A stretch of 64,000 nt of DNA. It comes from Candidatus Binatia bacterium (lineage in GTDB: Bacteria; Desulfobacterota; Binatia; Bin18). The notes under the pieces were generated by a model, which worked only from the letters and a program-made list of their open reading frames with translations, was not told the origin of the DNA and ran no database searches. The position numbers and the translations under genes were made by a program. Where the stretch lies: contig JAJEFA010000007.1 of the NCBI GenBank assembly GCA_022820725.1, forward strand, positions 495,634 to 559,633, read 5' to 3'. Below, piece by piece: positions 48,478-57,093 of the stretch (the stretch's first letter is position 1; every line of letters begins with the position of its first letter).

Positions 48478-50073
48478 TCAACTCGCCCCTTTGAGGTCTA
48501 TTGGGCCTTTGAGGTCTTTGGGGTCCGTTGGGTCAAGACTCAACCGACCCAATGACTCAACCGACCCAATGGACTCAACCGACTCTATCGACTGATGATC
48601 GGCGGTTTTGTGAATCCGCGCCAAGGTGGCTTCCACCGACTTCTCCATACGGCTGAGGAAGGGCTTGGGGTAGAGGCCCATCAGCAACATCAGGGCGATC
48701 AACGGAACAAAGATGGCCAGCTCGCGGCGTGACAGATCGGTCAGTTTGGCGTTCTCCGGCTGCGTCAGCGGTCCGAAAACAACCCGCTGATACAGACGCA
48801 GCATATAGACGGCACCCAGGACCACGCCGGAGACCGCGACGACACCGGCGAGCGTATTCGCCTGAAAGGTCCCCAAAAGGATGAGGAACTCCCCGACAAA
48901 GCCGTTCAGGCCCGGCAGACCGATCGAAGACAGCATGGTAATCAGAAAGACCGAGGCAAAGAGCGGCTGTTGTTTCCACAGACCGCCATATTCGCTGATG
49001 AGCCGCGTATGGCGGCGTTCATACACCACACCGACCAACAGGAAGAGCGCCCCGGTTGAGAGGCCATGGCCGAGCATCTGATACAGCGCGCCTTCGGCGC
49101 CCTGTATATTGAACGCAAACAGCCCCAGCATGACAAAGCCGAGGTGGCTGACGGACGAATAGGCGACCAGCTTTTTCATATCCGGCTGCACCAGGGCCAC
49201 CAGCGCCCCATACACGATACCAATCACTGAGAGCGCCATAATCAGCGGCACTGCGGCATGGGCGGCATCGGGGAAGAGCGGCAGGGCAAAACGCAGAAAG
49301 CCATAGGTGCCCATTTTGAGGAGGACGCCGGCCAGAATGACAGACCCCCCAGTTGGGGCTTCGACGTGCGCGTCCGGCAGCCAGGTATGAAAGGGGAAAA
49401 GGGGAACTTTGATGGCAAAGGACAAAGCAAACGCGGCGAACAACCACATTTGGGCGCTGACCGGAATCTCAAGGGTATACAGGCGCAGGAGGTCAAAAGT
49501 GAGCGTGCCGTGCTGGGCATTATGGAGATAGGCGAGATACAGAATAGCCACCAGCATCAGGAGACTGCCGACCATGGTGTAGAGCAGGAATTTGAGCGCG
49601 GCATAAATGCGCCGTTCGCCACCCCAGACACCGATCAGGAAATACATGGGAATCAGCATGACTTCCCAGAAGACGTAGAAGAGAAAGACATCAACCGCGA
49701 CAAAGGTCCCGATCATGCCGGTTTCCAGGATGAGAAAGAAAAAGAGATACTCCCTGACCCGATGTTCCACGCTGCTCCAGGTGGATAGAATCACCAGCGG
49801 CGAAAGAAAGGTCGTCAGCAGCACGAGGAACAGGCTGATGCCATCAACGCCAACATAGTATTCGATCCCGAATTCGCTAATCCAGGAATAGCGCTCAACG
49901 AATTGAAACTCGGCAGTCTCGCTATCAAAGCCGGTAAACAGGCCGAGCGAGATAACGAACGTGAAGAGCGAAGCGCCGAAGGCGGTTCGACGTGCCAACT
50001 CCGCCGCATTCCTGTTGAGGGTCAACAGGAAGAACGCCGTCAGCAGCGGAATGAAAACAATGAGGCTTACCAC
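48478..50073 (-). CDS. nuoM: NADH-quinone oxidoreductase subunit M, with a repeat-derived C-terminal extension
   Basis: A 531-residue antiporter-like subunit: GIEYYVGVDGISLFLVLLTTFLSPL, KVPLFPFHTWLPDAHVEAPTGGSVILAGVLLKMGTYG, and VALVQPDMKKLVAYSSVSHLGFVML. The last about 40 residues (SIESVESIGSVESLG and following) are low-complexity and are encoded by a microsatellite-like repeat (48486-48592), so they are likely an added tail. GTG 50073, after ggggt, overlaps the nuoL stop by 7 bp. Confidence 0.93.
   Translation of the reverse strand: MVSLIVFIPLLTAFFLLTLNRNAAELARRTAFGASLFTFVISLGLFTGFDSETAEFQFVERYSWISEFGIEYYVGVDGISLFLVLLTTFLSPLVILSTWSSVEHRVREYLFFFLILETGMIGTFVAVDVFLFYVFWEVMLIPMYFLIGVWGGERRIYAALKFLLYTMVGSLLMLVAILYLAYLHNAQHGTLTFDLLRLYTLEIPVSAQMWLFAAFALSFAIKVPLFPFHTWLPDAHVEAPTGGSVILAGVLLKMGTYGFLRFALPLFPDAAHAAVPLIMALSVIGIVYGALVALVQPDMKKLVAYSSVSHLGFVMLGLFAFNIQGAEGALYQMLGHGLSTGALFLLVGVVYERRHTRLISEYGGLWKQQPLFASVFLITMLSSIGLPGLNGFVGEFLILLGTFQANTLAGVVAVSGVVLGAVYMLRLYQRVVFGPLTQPENAKLTDLSRRELAIFVPLIALMLLMGLYPKPFLSRMEKSVEATLARIHKTADHQSIESVESIGSVESLGRLSLDPTDPKDLKGPIDLKGAS
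48486..48592. repeat. Microsatellite-like repeat at the nuoM 3' end
   Basis: Imperfect tandem units such as ACTCAACCGACCCAATG (three related copies) and TTTGAGGTCT-TTGGG (two copies) run into the coding 3' end. The first and second halves are partly inverted copies. The unit length is near 18, so the frame stays open and extends the protein. Confidence 0.75.
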
Positions 50074-51977
50074 AGATAATACCCCAGAATCACGATCGCC
50101 CCACAACAGAATGACAGAGCGTAGGTCTGGACATTGCCGGTTTGCCAGAAGCGCAGCACCGAGCCGTTGGCCTGAATCACCTGGGCCGTGCCGTTGACCA
50201 GGCCATCAATAACGACCGTATCCCACACCTTCCACAACCAGTCCGAAGCGGCCAGCAGAGGCCGAACAATCGCCGCTTCATAGAGCTCATCAACGTAGTA
50301 TTTATTCAGCAACAACTGATGCAGGCCAGCGAACTGCCGGCTGAGGCGGTCGGCCCCTCCTCTACCAGGGACAAAAGGGGGGTCTTGTACATACAGCCGG
50401 TAGGCCAGCCCAATCCCTCCCAGCCCAAGCAGGGTGGGCAGATATTTCACCAGGGGTGACACATGCGGATGCTCATGGCCGTAGAGCGGACTGAGCAGTT
50501 CGGGCACGGTAAAATAACCACCGATCAAGGACAGGATGGCGAGCACCACCAGGGGCATAGTCATGACTTGGGGCGATTCATGAATATGGTGAGCAATCTC
50601 AGGATCAGAGCGATTTTCTCCCCAAAACGTGACAAAGAATAACCGAAACATATAGAAGGCGGTCAAGCCCGCTCCCAAGGTCCCGATCAGCCACAGCAGG
50701 GGAGAACCGTGCGGACTCCCAAAGGCGTGTTCCAGGATGAGATCCTTGCTGAAAAAACCGGACAGCAAGGGAAACCCGGCAATAGCCAGACAGCCGATGG
50801 CAAACGTCCCATAGGTGGTCGGCATCTTGCTTCTCAGCCCGCCCATCTTGCGGATATCCTGCTCCTCGCTCATGCCGTGAATGACGCTCCCAGCGCCGAG
50901 AAAGAGAAGGGCCTTGAAGAAAGCGTGGGTCATGACATGAAACACACCCGCGGCATACGCGCCCACACCCAACCCGAGAAACATATAACCCAGTTGACTG
51001 ACCGTTGAGTAGGCCAGGACCTTTTTAATATCGGTCTGCACCAAGGCAATTGTGGCGGCAAACAGGGCGGTGACGGCGCCGACCACGGCCACAACGGCTA
51101 ACGCGGTCTGGGACAGGGAATACAGGAAATGCATCCGCGCGATCAGATAAATGCCGGCCGTCACCATCGTCGCGGCGTGGATGAGCGCACTCACCGGCGT
51201 GGGACCGGCCATGGCGTCCGGCAGCCAGACATAGAGCGGAATTTGGGCAGACTTGCCGGCCGCGCCGACAAAAAAGAGCAGGCAGATCAGCGTCACCGTC
51301 GTCACGGGCAGCACTGAGGCATGGGCCGCGATTTCGCTGAACGACAGCGTCCAGACGCCGTGGGCGCCCAGGCTCCAAAACAGGAGAAACAGGCCCAGGA
51401 GGAAACCGGCGTCACCAATCCGGTTGACGATAAATGCCTTTTTCCCGGCACTGGCTTTTTCGTCGTCCGTATACCAAAAGCCAATGAGTAAATAGGAACA
51501 CAGCCCAACGCCTTCCCAGCCGACGAAGAGGAGCAGGATGTTATCGCCCAGCACCAGCAGCAGCATGGCGGTGGTAAAGAGGTTGAGATAGGCAAAATAG
51601 CGCACCACATCGTCGTCGTGGGCCATATAGCCAACGGAATAGACGTGGATGAGAAAACCGACCCCGGTGATGACCATGATCATGGTGCCGGACAAGGGGT
51701 CGACTCGCAGCGCAATATCCACATGCAGGGCGCCCGAGTAAATCCAGGGGTAGACACTATCAACCAGGGCACCACCGTCCGGCAGTTGGACAAAGGCCGC
51801 AAATGCAAAACAAAAAGCCAGGAAGATCATACCCGGCGAAACCCAGTTCACGACCTGCCTGCCATAACGGGGACCCAAGAAGAGGTTGAACACCACCCCG
51901 AGCAGGGGAAAGAGAACAATATAGCGAAGATACGAGACCGTCTGGACGGCGACCTCTGCCGCGTGCGGATGTTCCAT
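50067..51977 (-). CDS. nuoL: NADH-quinone oxidoreductase subunit L
   Basis: A 636-residue antiporter-like subunit of complex I, the most distal proton pump: YVWLPDAMAGPTPVSALIHAATMVTAGIYLIAR, VQTDIKKVLAYSTVSQLGYMFLGLG, and the long C-terminal helix HL with its transverse part. ATG 51977 (MEHPHAAEVAVQTVSYLRY) is preferred over a frame running upstream into a palindromic repeat. Its 3' end overlaps nuoM. Length is normal. Confidence 0.95.
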   Translation of the reverse strand: MEHPHAAEVAVQTVSYLRYIVLFPLLGVVFNLFLGPRYGRQVVNWVSPGMIFLAFCFAFAAFVQLPDGGALVDSVYPWIYSGALHVDIALRVDPLSGTMIMVITGVGFLIHVYSVGYMAHDDDVVRYFAYLNLFTTAMLLLVLGDNILLLFVGWEGVGLCSYLLIGFWYTDDEKASAGKKAFIVNRIGDAGFLLGLFLLFWSLGAHGVWTLSFSEIAAHASVLPVTTVTLICLLFFVGAAGKSAQIPLYVWLPDAMAGPTPVSALIHAATMVTAGIYLIARMHFLYSLSQTALAVVAVVGAVTALFAATIALVQTDIKKVLAYSTVSQLGYMFLGLGVGAYAAGVFHVMTHAFFKALLFLGAGSVIHGMSEEQDIRKMGGLRSKMPTTYGTFAIGCLAIAGFPLLSGFFSKDLILEHAFGSPHGSPLLWLIGTLGAGLTAFYMFRLFFVTFWGENRSDPEIAHHIHESPQVMTMPLVVLAILSLIGGYFTVPELLSPLYGHEHPHVSPLVKYLPTLLGLGGIGLAYRLYVQDPPFVPGRGGADRLSRQFAGLHQLLLNKYYVDELYEAAIVRPLLAASDWLWKVWDTVVIDGLVNGTAQVIQANGSVLRFWQTGNVQTYALSFCCGAIVILGYYLW

Positions 51978-52002
51978 CTCTACAGCACCAATCCCAGTCG
52001 AT

Positions 52003-52068
52003 GTAGGGGCAACCCCCTGTGGTTGCCCGTGATGTCGAATGAGGACAGGCACAGGGGCCTGCCCCTAC
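52003..52068. repeat. GTAGGGGC-type palindromic repeat between nuoK and nuoL
   Basis: Outer arms GTAGGGGC (52003-52010) and GCCCCTAC (52061-52068) enclose two smaller hairpins, GGGCAACC...GGTTGCCC and CAGG...CCTG. This double-hairpin pattern, about 66 bp, is the type of interspersed palindrome seen in many environmental genomes. It lies in the nuoK-nuoL gap and would be transcribed within the operon, possibly as a processing or stability element. Confidence 0.75.
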
Positions 52069-52097
52069 AACCCGGTAATTGTGTCATACGCTGTTTT

Positions 52098-52400
52098 TTA
52101 CCATCGCATCAGGTTGAGTTCGTCTACGTTGACGGTCTCTCGGCCACGGAAAACGAGCAGGATGATGGCCAGTCCAACCGCAACCTCTGCCGCCGCAACC
52201 GACATGACAAAGAACACGATGATCTGTCCGTCCATATTGCCGAAATGCCGGGCCAGGGCCACGAAAGACAGGTTGACGGCATTCAGCATGAGTTCAATCG
52301 ACATGAAAATAATAATGATATTGCGGCGCAGGAGGACGCCGGTCACGCCGATGGTGAACAGGATGCCGCTCAGAATGAGGTGATAACTGGTTGGGACCAT
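52098..52400 (-). CDS. nuoK: NADH-quinone oxidoreductase subunit K
   Basis: A 100-residue membrane subunit with three transmembrane helices, MrpC-like. The intramembrane Glu motif is in [21 protein letters not shown], and [24 protein letters not shown] carries the second conserved Glu. It relays protons between nuoJ/H and the antiporter subunits. ATG 52400 follows gaggg. Ends 30 bp before the GTAGGGGC repeat. Confidence 0.93.
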   Translation of the reverse strand: MVPTSYHLILSGILFTIGVTGVLLRRNIIIIFMSIELMLNAVNLSFVALARHFGNMDGQIIVFFVMSVAAAEVAVGLAIILLVFRGRETVNVDELNLMRW

Positions 52401-52410
52401 CTGCCGCCCT

Positions 52411-52899
52411 CTATCGTTTTGCCAAGACCACTGCCCCGACAACCGCGACTAACAGGAGTATACCGGTGATTTCAAAGGGCAGCAGATACTTGGTGAAGAG
52501 CTGACTGCCCAGGGCTTCGACCGTCCCGAAGTTCTCGGGCAAGCTGCTCTCGGCCAGCTCGGACGAGGAGCCCTGCAGCAGCAAGCCCAGTTCCGCAAGC
52601 AGGATGACGCCGCCAATAATGGCCACTCTACCCAAGCCGTGTCGTTGCGTCCGCAGAGTGTCACTCTGCAAATTAAGCAGCATAATCACAAATAAAAACA
52701 GGACCATAATCGCCCCGGCATACACAATGATCTGGAGCGCGGCGACCATATGGGCATTCAGAAACAGAAAATAGACCGCCAGAAGAAAGAGGGTCATGAC
52801 CAGAAAGAGGGCACTATAGACCGGACTGGGGTGGGCGATGACCATGACCGCGACCACAACCAACGGAATAGCAAGGGCAAAGAAGGTCACGAAATCCAT
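52411..52899 (-). CDS. nuoJ: NADH-quinone oxidoreductase subunit J
   Basis: A 162-residue membrane subunit with five helices: [18 protein letters not shown] and [19 protein letters not shown] hold the conserved helix with the pi-bulge. It works at the hinge of proton coupling. It starts 5 bp after nuoH, with a weak ribosome site, and ends 10 bp before nuoK. The expected nuoI gene between nuoH and nuoJ is absent. Confidence 0.92.
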   Translation of the reverse strand: MDFVTFFALAIPLVVVAVMVIAHPSPVYSALFLVMTLFLLAVYFLFLNAHMVAALQIIVYAGAIMVLFLFVIMLLNLQSDTLRTQRHGLGRVAIIGGVILLAELGLLLQGSSSELAESSLPENFGTVEALGSQLFTKYLLPFEITGILLLVAVVGAVVLAKR

Positions 52900-52904
52900 A
52901 ACGT

Positions 52905-53996
52905 CTACTCGAAGAGGAGAATAATCAGCGCCGTCAGCATGACGTTGGCCAGCGCCAGCGGGAGGAGAATTTTCCAACCGAGACTGATGAGCTGGTCATA
53001 GCGGAAGCGGGGCAGAGTCCAGCGAATCATGATCTGGAGCCAGCAGAAGAAGAGCACCTTCAGCGTAAAGGACCCGACCTGCAGTAGTGTCACGAGGAGT
53101 GAGGGCAGCGCCAGAGTGCCTCCCCACGGGAAATGAAACCCGTCCCGCAGCAGAAACGGTACTTGCCAGCCGCCGAAGAAGAGCGTGGTAATCAGCCCGG
53201 CAACGATGATGGCTTCGACAAAGTCACCCAGCATGAACATGGCCTGCTTGGCGCCGGAATACTCGGTGAAATAGCCGGATATCAGCTCAGACTCGGCTTC
53301 GGGCAGATCAAATGGAATCCGTTTACTCTCGGCTATCCCGGCAGCCAGGAAGATCAGAAAAGCCACCGGCTGATAGACGATGCCCCAGGCCGGAATCCAG
53401 CCCCCGATCAGCGCGCCCTGAGCCCGTGTAATCTCCTGCAAGTCCAGCGAGCCAAAGGCCAGGACCACACCGATGAGTGCCAGCCCCAATGGGATCTCGT
53501 ACGAGATCATCTGGGCGGAGCCACGAATCCCGCCCAGGAGCGCCCAACGGTTATTGGAGGCCCAGCCGCCCAGGACGACGCCGTACACACTGAGTGAGAC
53601 CATAGCCAGCACATACAGAATACCGATATTCAGATTGGCGGCCTGAAGCGTGATTTCCCGTCCGCCAATAATCAGCACGTCACCAAAGGGAATCACAATA
53701 AAGGTGATCAATAAGGGCACCAGGCCAATAGCCGGCGCAAGTGTATGCAGCAGCTTATCCGCCCCCGGAGGCACAAAGTCTTCTTTTGTGAACAGCTTGA
53801 TGGGGTCGGCCACCAGAGTGTTGACGATACCAAGATTAAAGGGGAGTTTGCCAAGCACGGCCGCGCGATTGGCCCCAATCCGGTCTTGCAGAACCGCGCT
53901 CCCCTTCCGTTCCACCCACAGCAACAGCCCGCCGAGATTCAGCACCATCAAGATCATCAGGACGGTCAGGCTAAACGTGATGAGAAAATCAATCAT
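52905..53996 (-). CDS. nuoH: NADH-quinone oxidoreductase subunit H
   Basis: A 363-residue subunit with eight helices that holds the quinone-binding chamber: VERKGSAVLQDRIGANRAA, KLFTKEDFVPPGADK, and ESKRIPFDLPEAESELISGYFTEYSG, the conserved acidic loop facing nuoD. Intact and full length. It follows nuoE directly, where nuoF and nuoG would normally lie. Confidence 0.95.
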   Translation of the reverse strand: MIDFLITFSLTVLMILMVLNLGGLLLWVERKGSAVLQDRIGANRAAVLGKLPFNLGIVNTLVADPIKLFTKEDFVPPGADKLLHTLAPAIGLVPLLITFIVIPFGDVLIIGGREITLQAANLNIGILYVLAMVSLSVYGVVLGGWASNNRWALLGGIRGSAQMISYEIPLGLALIGVVLAFGSLDLQEITRAQGALIGGWIPAWGIVYQPVAFLIFLAAGIAESKRIPFDLPEAESELISGYFTEYSGAKQAMFMLGDFVEAIIVAGLITTLFFGGWQVPFLLRDGFHFPWGGTLALPSLLVTLLQVGSFTLKVLFFCWLQIMIRWTLPRFRYDQLISLGWKILLPLALANVMLTALIILLFE

Positions 53997-54010
53997 AGAG
54001 TGTCTGACGT

Positions 54011-54517
54011 TCAGGAGCCTGAGGTGGAAGCAGATTCGGCCTGTCTTGCCAACTCATCAATCAGGCCGAGCGTACTCTCCGGGGTCTGGTTCTCGTGATA
54101 GTCGTCGTTGATCTGGATAACGGGAGCGGTCCCGCACGAACCCAGGCATTCCACCTCACTCAGGGAAAATATCTTATCGCCGGTGGTCTGACCGACTTTG
54201 ACGCCAAGCCGGTCCTCCAGACAGTGGACAATTTTTTCAGCGCCACGCAAAGTACAGGAAAGATTCGTGCAGACCTGTACGTGGCATTTCCCCATCGGCT
54301 CCTTGTAGAACATGGTGTAAAAAGTCGCGACACCATGCACATAGGCTGGCGACAGGTCGAGCAAATCGGCAACATGCTCCATCACTGCGGGGCTCAGATA
54401 ACCGAATTCGGTCTGGGCCAGCCACAGCGTGGGCAGAATAGCGGCTTGCTTGGTCGGATAGCGGGTCAGCACATCCTCAAACTGTTTGTGCGTTTCCTCT
54501 GAAAATTGGACAGCCAT
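54011..54517 (-). CDS. nuoE: NADH-quinone oxidoreductase subunit E
   Basis: A 168-residue [2Fe-2S] protein (cluster N1a) with the thioredoxin-like motif C-x4-C (VCTNLSC) and C-x3-C (CLGSC). It normally forms the NADH-oxidising flavoprotein pair with NuoF, whose gene is missing here. The short C-terminal tail (ESASTSGS) is variable. Its start follows gagagcag weakly, 43 bp after nuoD. Confidence 0.94.
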   Translation of the reverse strand: MAVQFSEETHKQFEDVLTRYPTKQAAILPTLWLAQTEFGYLSPAVMEHVADLLDLSPAYVHGVATFYTMFYKEPMGKCHVQVCTNLSCTLRGAEKIVHCLEDRLGVKVGQTTGDKIFSLSEVECLGSCGTAPVIQINDDYHENQTPESTLGLIDELARQAESASTSGS

Positions 54518-54560
54518 ACTCTGCTCTCAGCACTAGAGGGGCGACTCGTGCTCTCTCCCC

Positions 54561-55787
54561 TTAGCGGTCACACTCGCCGCCGATCATGTTGACCATGCCA
54601 AACGTCGTAATAATGTCGGAGATCAGACATCCCCGCAGCATCTCGCCCAGCGCCGCCATACCAAAAAAACAGGGTGGCCGCACCCGGACGCGATAAGGCC
54701 GGCCACTGCCGTCACTGACGAGATAAAAGCCGAGTTCGCCGTTGGCGCCTTCCACACTCTGGAACGCCTCGCCGGGTGGAATTTTGACTCCCTCAATGAC
54801 CAGTTTGAAATGGTTCATGAGGCCCTCAATATTACCGTACACCTGTTTCTTTTCCGGCAGGGTAATCTGCGGGTCGTCAATCCGAATCGGGCCGCTCGGA
54901 ATACCGTCCAGAGCCTGCTCAATAATCCGCATGCTCTGTCTGATCTCCTCAAAACGCACGGAAAAACGGTCGTAGTTGTCGCCCTGGGTACCGGTTGGGA
55001 TATCAAAGTCAAAACGGTCGTAGCCCGAGTAGGGCTGCGCTTTCCGCACATCGTAGGGTACACCGGTTGCCCGCAGGAGCGGGCCGGTGAGACTGTACGA
55101 GATCGCATCTTCCGGCGAAATGGTTCCAACGCCGGACATACGGTCGATAAAGATCCGATTCTTGGACAGCAGCTTGTCACAGTCACTCAGGATACGACGC
55201 ATATCGGCGAACGCCGTCCGCACGCGCGCGGCAAAATTATGTGGCAGATCGTGCGTGACACCGCCGACCCGGGCATAGCTGACCGTCAGGCGGGCGCCGG
55301 TCACGGCCGTGACCAGATCGTACAAGGTCTCCCTCGATTCCATCAGATAGAACCCGACGGAAATCGCTCCCGCTTCCGTGGCCGCCATTCCCAGACAGGT
55401 CAGGTGATCGGTAATCCGGGAGATCTCGCTCATGATGACCCGGATGTATTGACAGCGTTCCGGGACCTCAACGTCGAGCAGTTGTTCGGCCGTTATGGCA
55501 AAGGCCACATTATTGATGAGCGGTGAGGCGTAGTTCAGGCGGTCGGTGTAGGGGATGCAGTGGTTCCAGGTGCGCTGCTCGCACATCTTCTCAAAGCCGC
55601 GGTGCAGATAGCCGATCTCGACATCGCAGTTGAGTATTTTTTCCCCGTCAAGGGTGAGGTTAAACTTGATCGTGCCGTGGGTTGCCGGATGGGACGGGCC
55701 CATCTGCAATTCCATAATTTCAGAGGTGGGATCGTGTTCAGCAACCTCTTGTTGAGTCGGGAGAAGGGGGGCCGCGGCTTCCGCCAT
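54561..55787 (-). CDS. nuoD: NADH-quinone oxidoreductase subunit D
   Basis: A 408-residue 49-kDa subunit that carries much of the quinone site: MGPSHPATHGTIKF with the conserved His, GYLHRGFEKMCEQRTWNHCIPYTDRLNY, and the C-terminal GECDR. It is separate from nuoC. Starts at 55787, 6 bp after nuoC, with aaaggg. Normally binds NuoB, which is absent from this operon. Confidence 0.95.
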   Translation of the reverse strand: MAEAAAPLLPTQQEVAEHDPTSEIMELQMGPSHPATHGTIKFNLTLDGEKILNCDVEIGYLHRGFEKMCEQRTWNHCIPYTDRLNYASPLINNVAFAITAEQLLDVEVPERCQYIRVIMSEISRITDHLTCLGMAATEAGAISVGFYLMESRETLYDLVTAVTGARLTVSYARVGGVTHDLPHNFAARVRTAFADMRRILSDCDKLLSKNRIFIDRMSGVGTISPEDAISYSLTGPLLRATGVPYDVRKAQPYSGYDRFDFDIPTGTQGDNYDRFSVRFEEIRQSMRIIEQALDGIPSGPIRIDDPQITLPEKKQVYGNIEGLMNHFKLVIEGVKIPPGEAFQSVEGANGELGFYLVSDGSGRPYRVRVRPPCFFGMAALGEMLRGCLISDIITTFGMVNMIGGECDR

Positions 55788-55793
55788 AGGTTG

Positions 55794-56303
55794 TTACCCT
55801 TTATGCCATGGATTGGTAATGGGGTCGCGCTCTTCGACCAAGGGCTGACGTTTGTTGACGGGATAATCCTTGCAGAGTGGATGACCACGGAATTCTTCGT
55901 ACATCAGGATGCGACGCAGGTCCGGATGATCGGTAAACGTAATCCCGAACATATCCCAGACTTCGCGTTCCAGCCAGTTGGCCGACTTCCAGACCGACGC
56001 AGCCGATGGCAGCTCGGCACTCTCCTCTGTGAGTCGAACCTTGACCCGCAGGCGATGATTATGTGTCAGTGAGTGGAGATGGTAAACGACCTCGAAGCGC
56101 GGCTCTTTCCCGAAAAAGTCAACTCCGGTGATATCGAGTAGCAGGTTGAAGGCAAAATCCGGATGCTCTTTGAGCTGGCTCAAAACAGTCAGCAGGTCTC
56201 CACGATCAATGACAATCGTATCATTCCCGTGCGAAGAGTGCTGCTCTTGTATCGTGCCGGGGAAGGCCGTCTCGATATGAGAGAAAATGTCTGCTTCAGC
56301 CAT
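55794..56303 (-). CDS. nuoC: NADH-quinone oxidoreductase subunit C
   Basis: A 169-residue 30-kDa subunit: FNLLLDITGVDFFGKEPRFEVVYHL, ERE-VWDMFGITFTDHPDLRRILM, and the terminal KDYPV motif. It pairs with nuoD near the quinone site. It starts 17 bp after nuoA, where nuoB normally stands between nuoA and nuoC. No remnant of nuoB fits in that gap. Confidence 0.94.
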   Translation of the reverse strand: MAEADIFSHIETAFPGTIQEQHSSHGNDTIVIDRGDLLTVLSQLKEHPDFAFNLLLDITGVDFFGKEPRFEVVYHLHSLTHNHRLRVKVRLTEESAELPSAASVWKSANWLEREVWDMFGITFTDHPDLRRILMYEEFRGHPLCKDYPVNKRQPLVEERDPITNPWHKG

Positions 56304-56320
56304 CTCTGCCTATGGGCTGG

Positions 56321-56674
56321 CTAGGTCGATTCCAGCCCCCCCTTTTTCACCTCATAGACTAGACCCACAACCAGAACGAGCACGAAGAGTAACATGGCTA
56401 TGAAGCCGAACAGGCCTAACTGGCGGAAGACGACCGCCCAGGGATAGAGAAAGACCACTTCAACATCAAAGACAATAAAGAGGATCGCGGCGAGATAAAA
56501 TTTGACGGAAAAGCGTCCCCACGCGGAACCGCTGGGCGGATTGCCGCACTCGAACGGTTCATCCTTGACCGCTGAGTGGGTCTTGACGCCGAGCATCGTG
56601 CTCGCAAAGGTCATGACCAGGGCCACGACCCCACCAAGGATCAGCGCAATCAGGACAGGAACGTATTGGTCCAT
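56321..56674 (-). CDS. nuoA: NADH-quinone oxidoreductase subunit A
   Basis: A 117-residue subunit with three helices; KDEPFECGNPPSGSAWGRFSVKFYLAAILFIVFDVEVVFLYPWAV holds the conserved Cys loop and acidic residue. ATG 56674 opens MDQYVPVLIALI; a longer frame is not homologous. First gene of the complex I operon, with a promoter about 80-100 bp upstream. Confidence 0.93.
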   Translation of the reverse strand: MDQYVPVLIALILGGVVALVMTFASTMLGVKTHSAVKDEPFECGNPPSGSAWGRFSVKFYLAAILFIVFDVEVVFLYPWAVVFRQLGLFGFIAMLLFVLVLVVGLVYEVKKGGLEST

Positions 56675-56751
56675 AGAAAGCTCGTGTCGGCTCCGGTAGC
56701 GGTAATGGGCAGTATAGGATCGTGTTGTCGTCTGTTCAGTGCCCTCGGCAC

Positions 56752-56779
56752 AAGATACAGAGGCCCGGCACGGTGTCAA
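56752..56779 (-). promoter_or_regulatory. Promoter of the nuo operon
   Basis: A perfect TTGACA -35 (56779-56774) and a TATCTT -10 (56757-56752) are 16 bp apart, 78-105 bp before nuoA. This is the only good match in the gap and faces the operon. Confidence 0.55.
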
Positions 56780-56938
56780 CAACCCCAAACACCAGCTTTC
56801 TCTATCCGAGCCACGGAGTGACAGTCTATTGTTGACGGGCGCTTTTTTACGCGGGCACGCTCGGTCCGTTCAATAGCACGTCCCTTCCTTGCGGGAGGAC
56901 TGGGGAGGTGGTAAACCTTCCACACACGTGACCCTGGG

Positions 56939-56992
56939 GATAAGGAAACATGTCCTCCAACAGCATACAGATGCTGAACACGTTTCCTCTTT
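56939..56992 (+). repeat. Palindromic element, copy E (upstream of tRNA-Ser)
   Basis: Right arm GAACACGTTTCCTCTTT (56976-56992) pairs with the diverged left arm ending AAGGAAACATGTCC (56942-56955); loop 20 nt, starting tcca and ending atgct. This is the least preserved left arm of the five copies. It ends 14 bp before the tRNA gene and lies within its promoter or leader. Confidence 0.85.
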
Positions 56993-57006
56993 CAGGCATG
57001 TTTATG

Positions 57007-57093
57007 GGAGAGGTGCCAGAGTCAGGCCGATCGGGCACGACTGGAAATCGTGTGTACCTTCGGGTACCGAGGGTTCGAATCCCTCCCTCTCCG
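57007..57093 (+). tRNA. tRNA-Ser, anticodon GGA
   Basis: An 87-nt type II tRNA. Acceptor GGAGAGG (57007-57013) pairs with CCTCTCC (57086-57092), with discriminator G at 57093. The anticodon loop CTGGAAA reads GGA, for UCC/UCU serine codons. A long variable arm (GTACC / GGTAC) and the T arm GAGGG-TTCGAAT-CCCTC complete it. The CCA end is not encoded. Confidence 0.95.
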
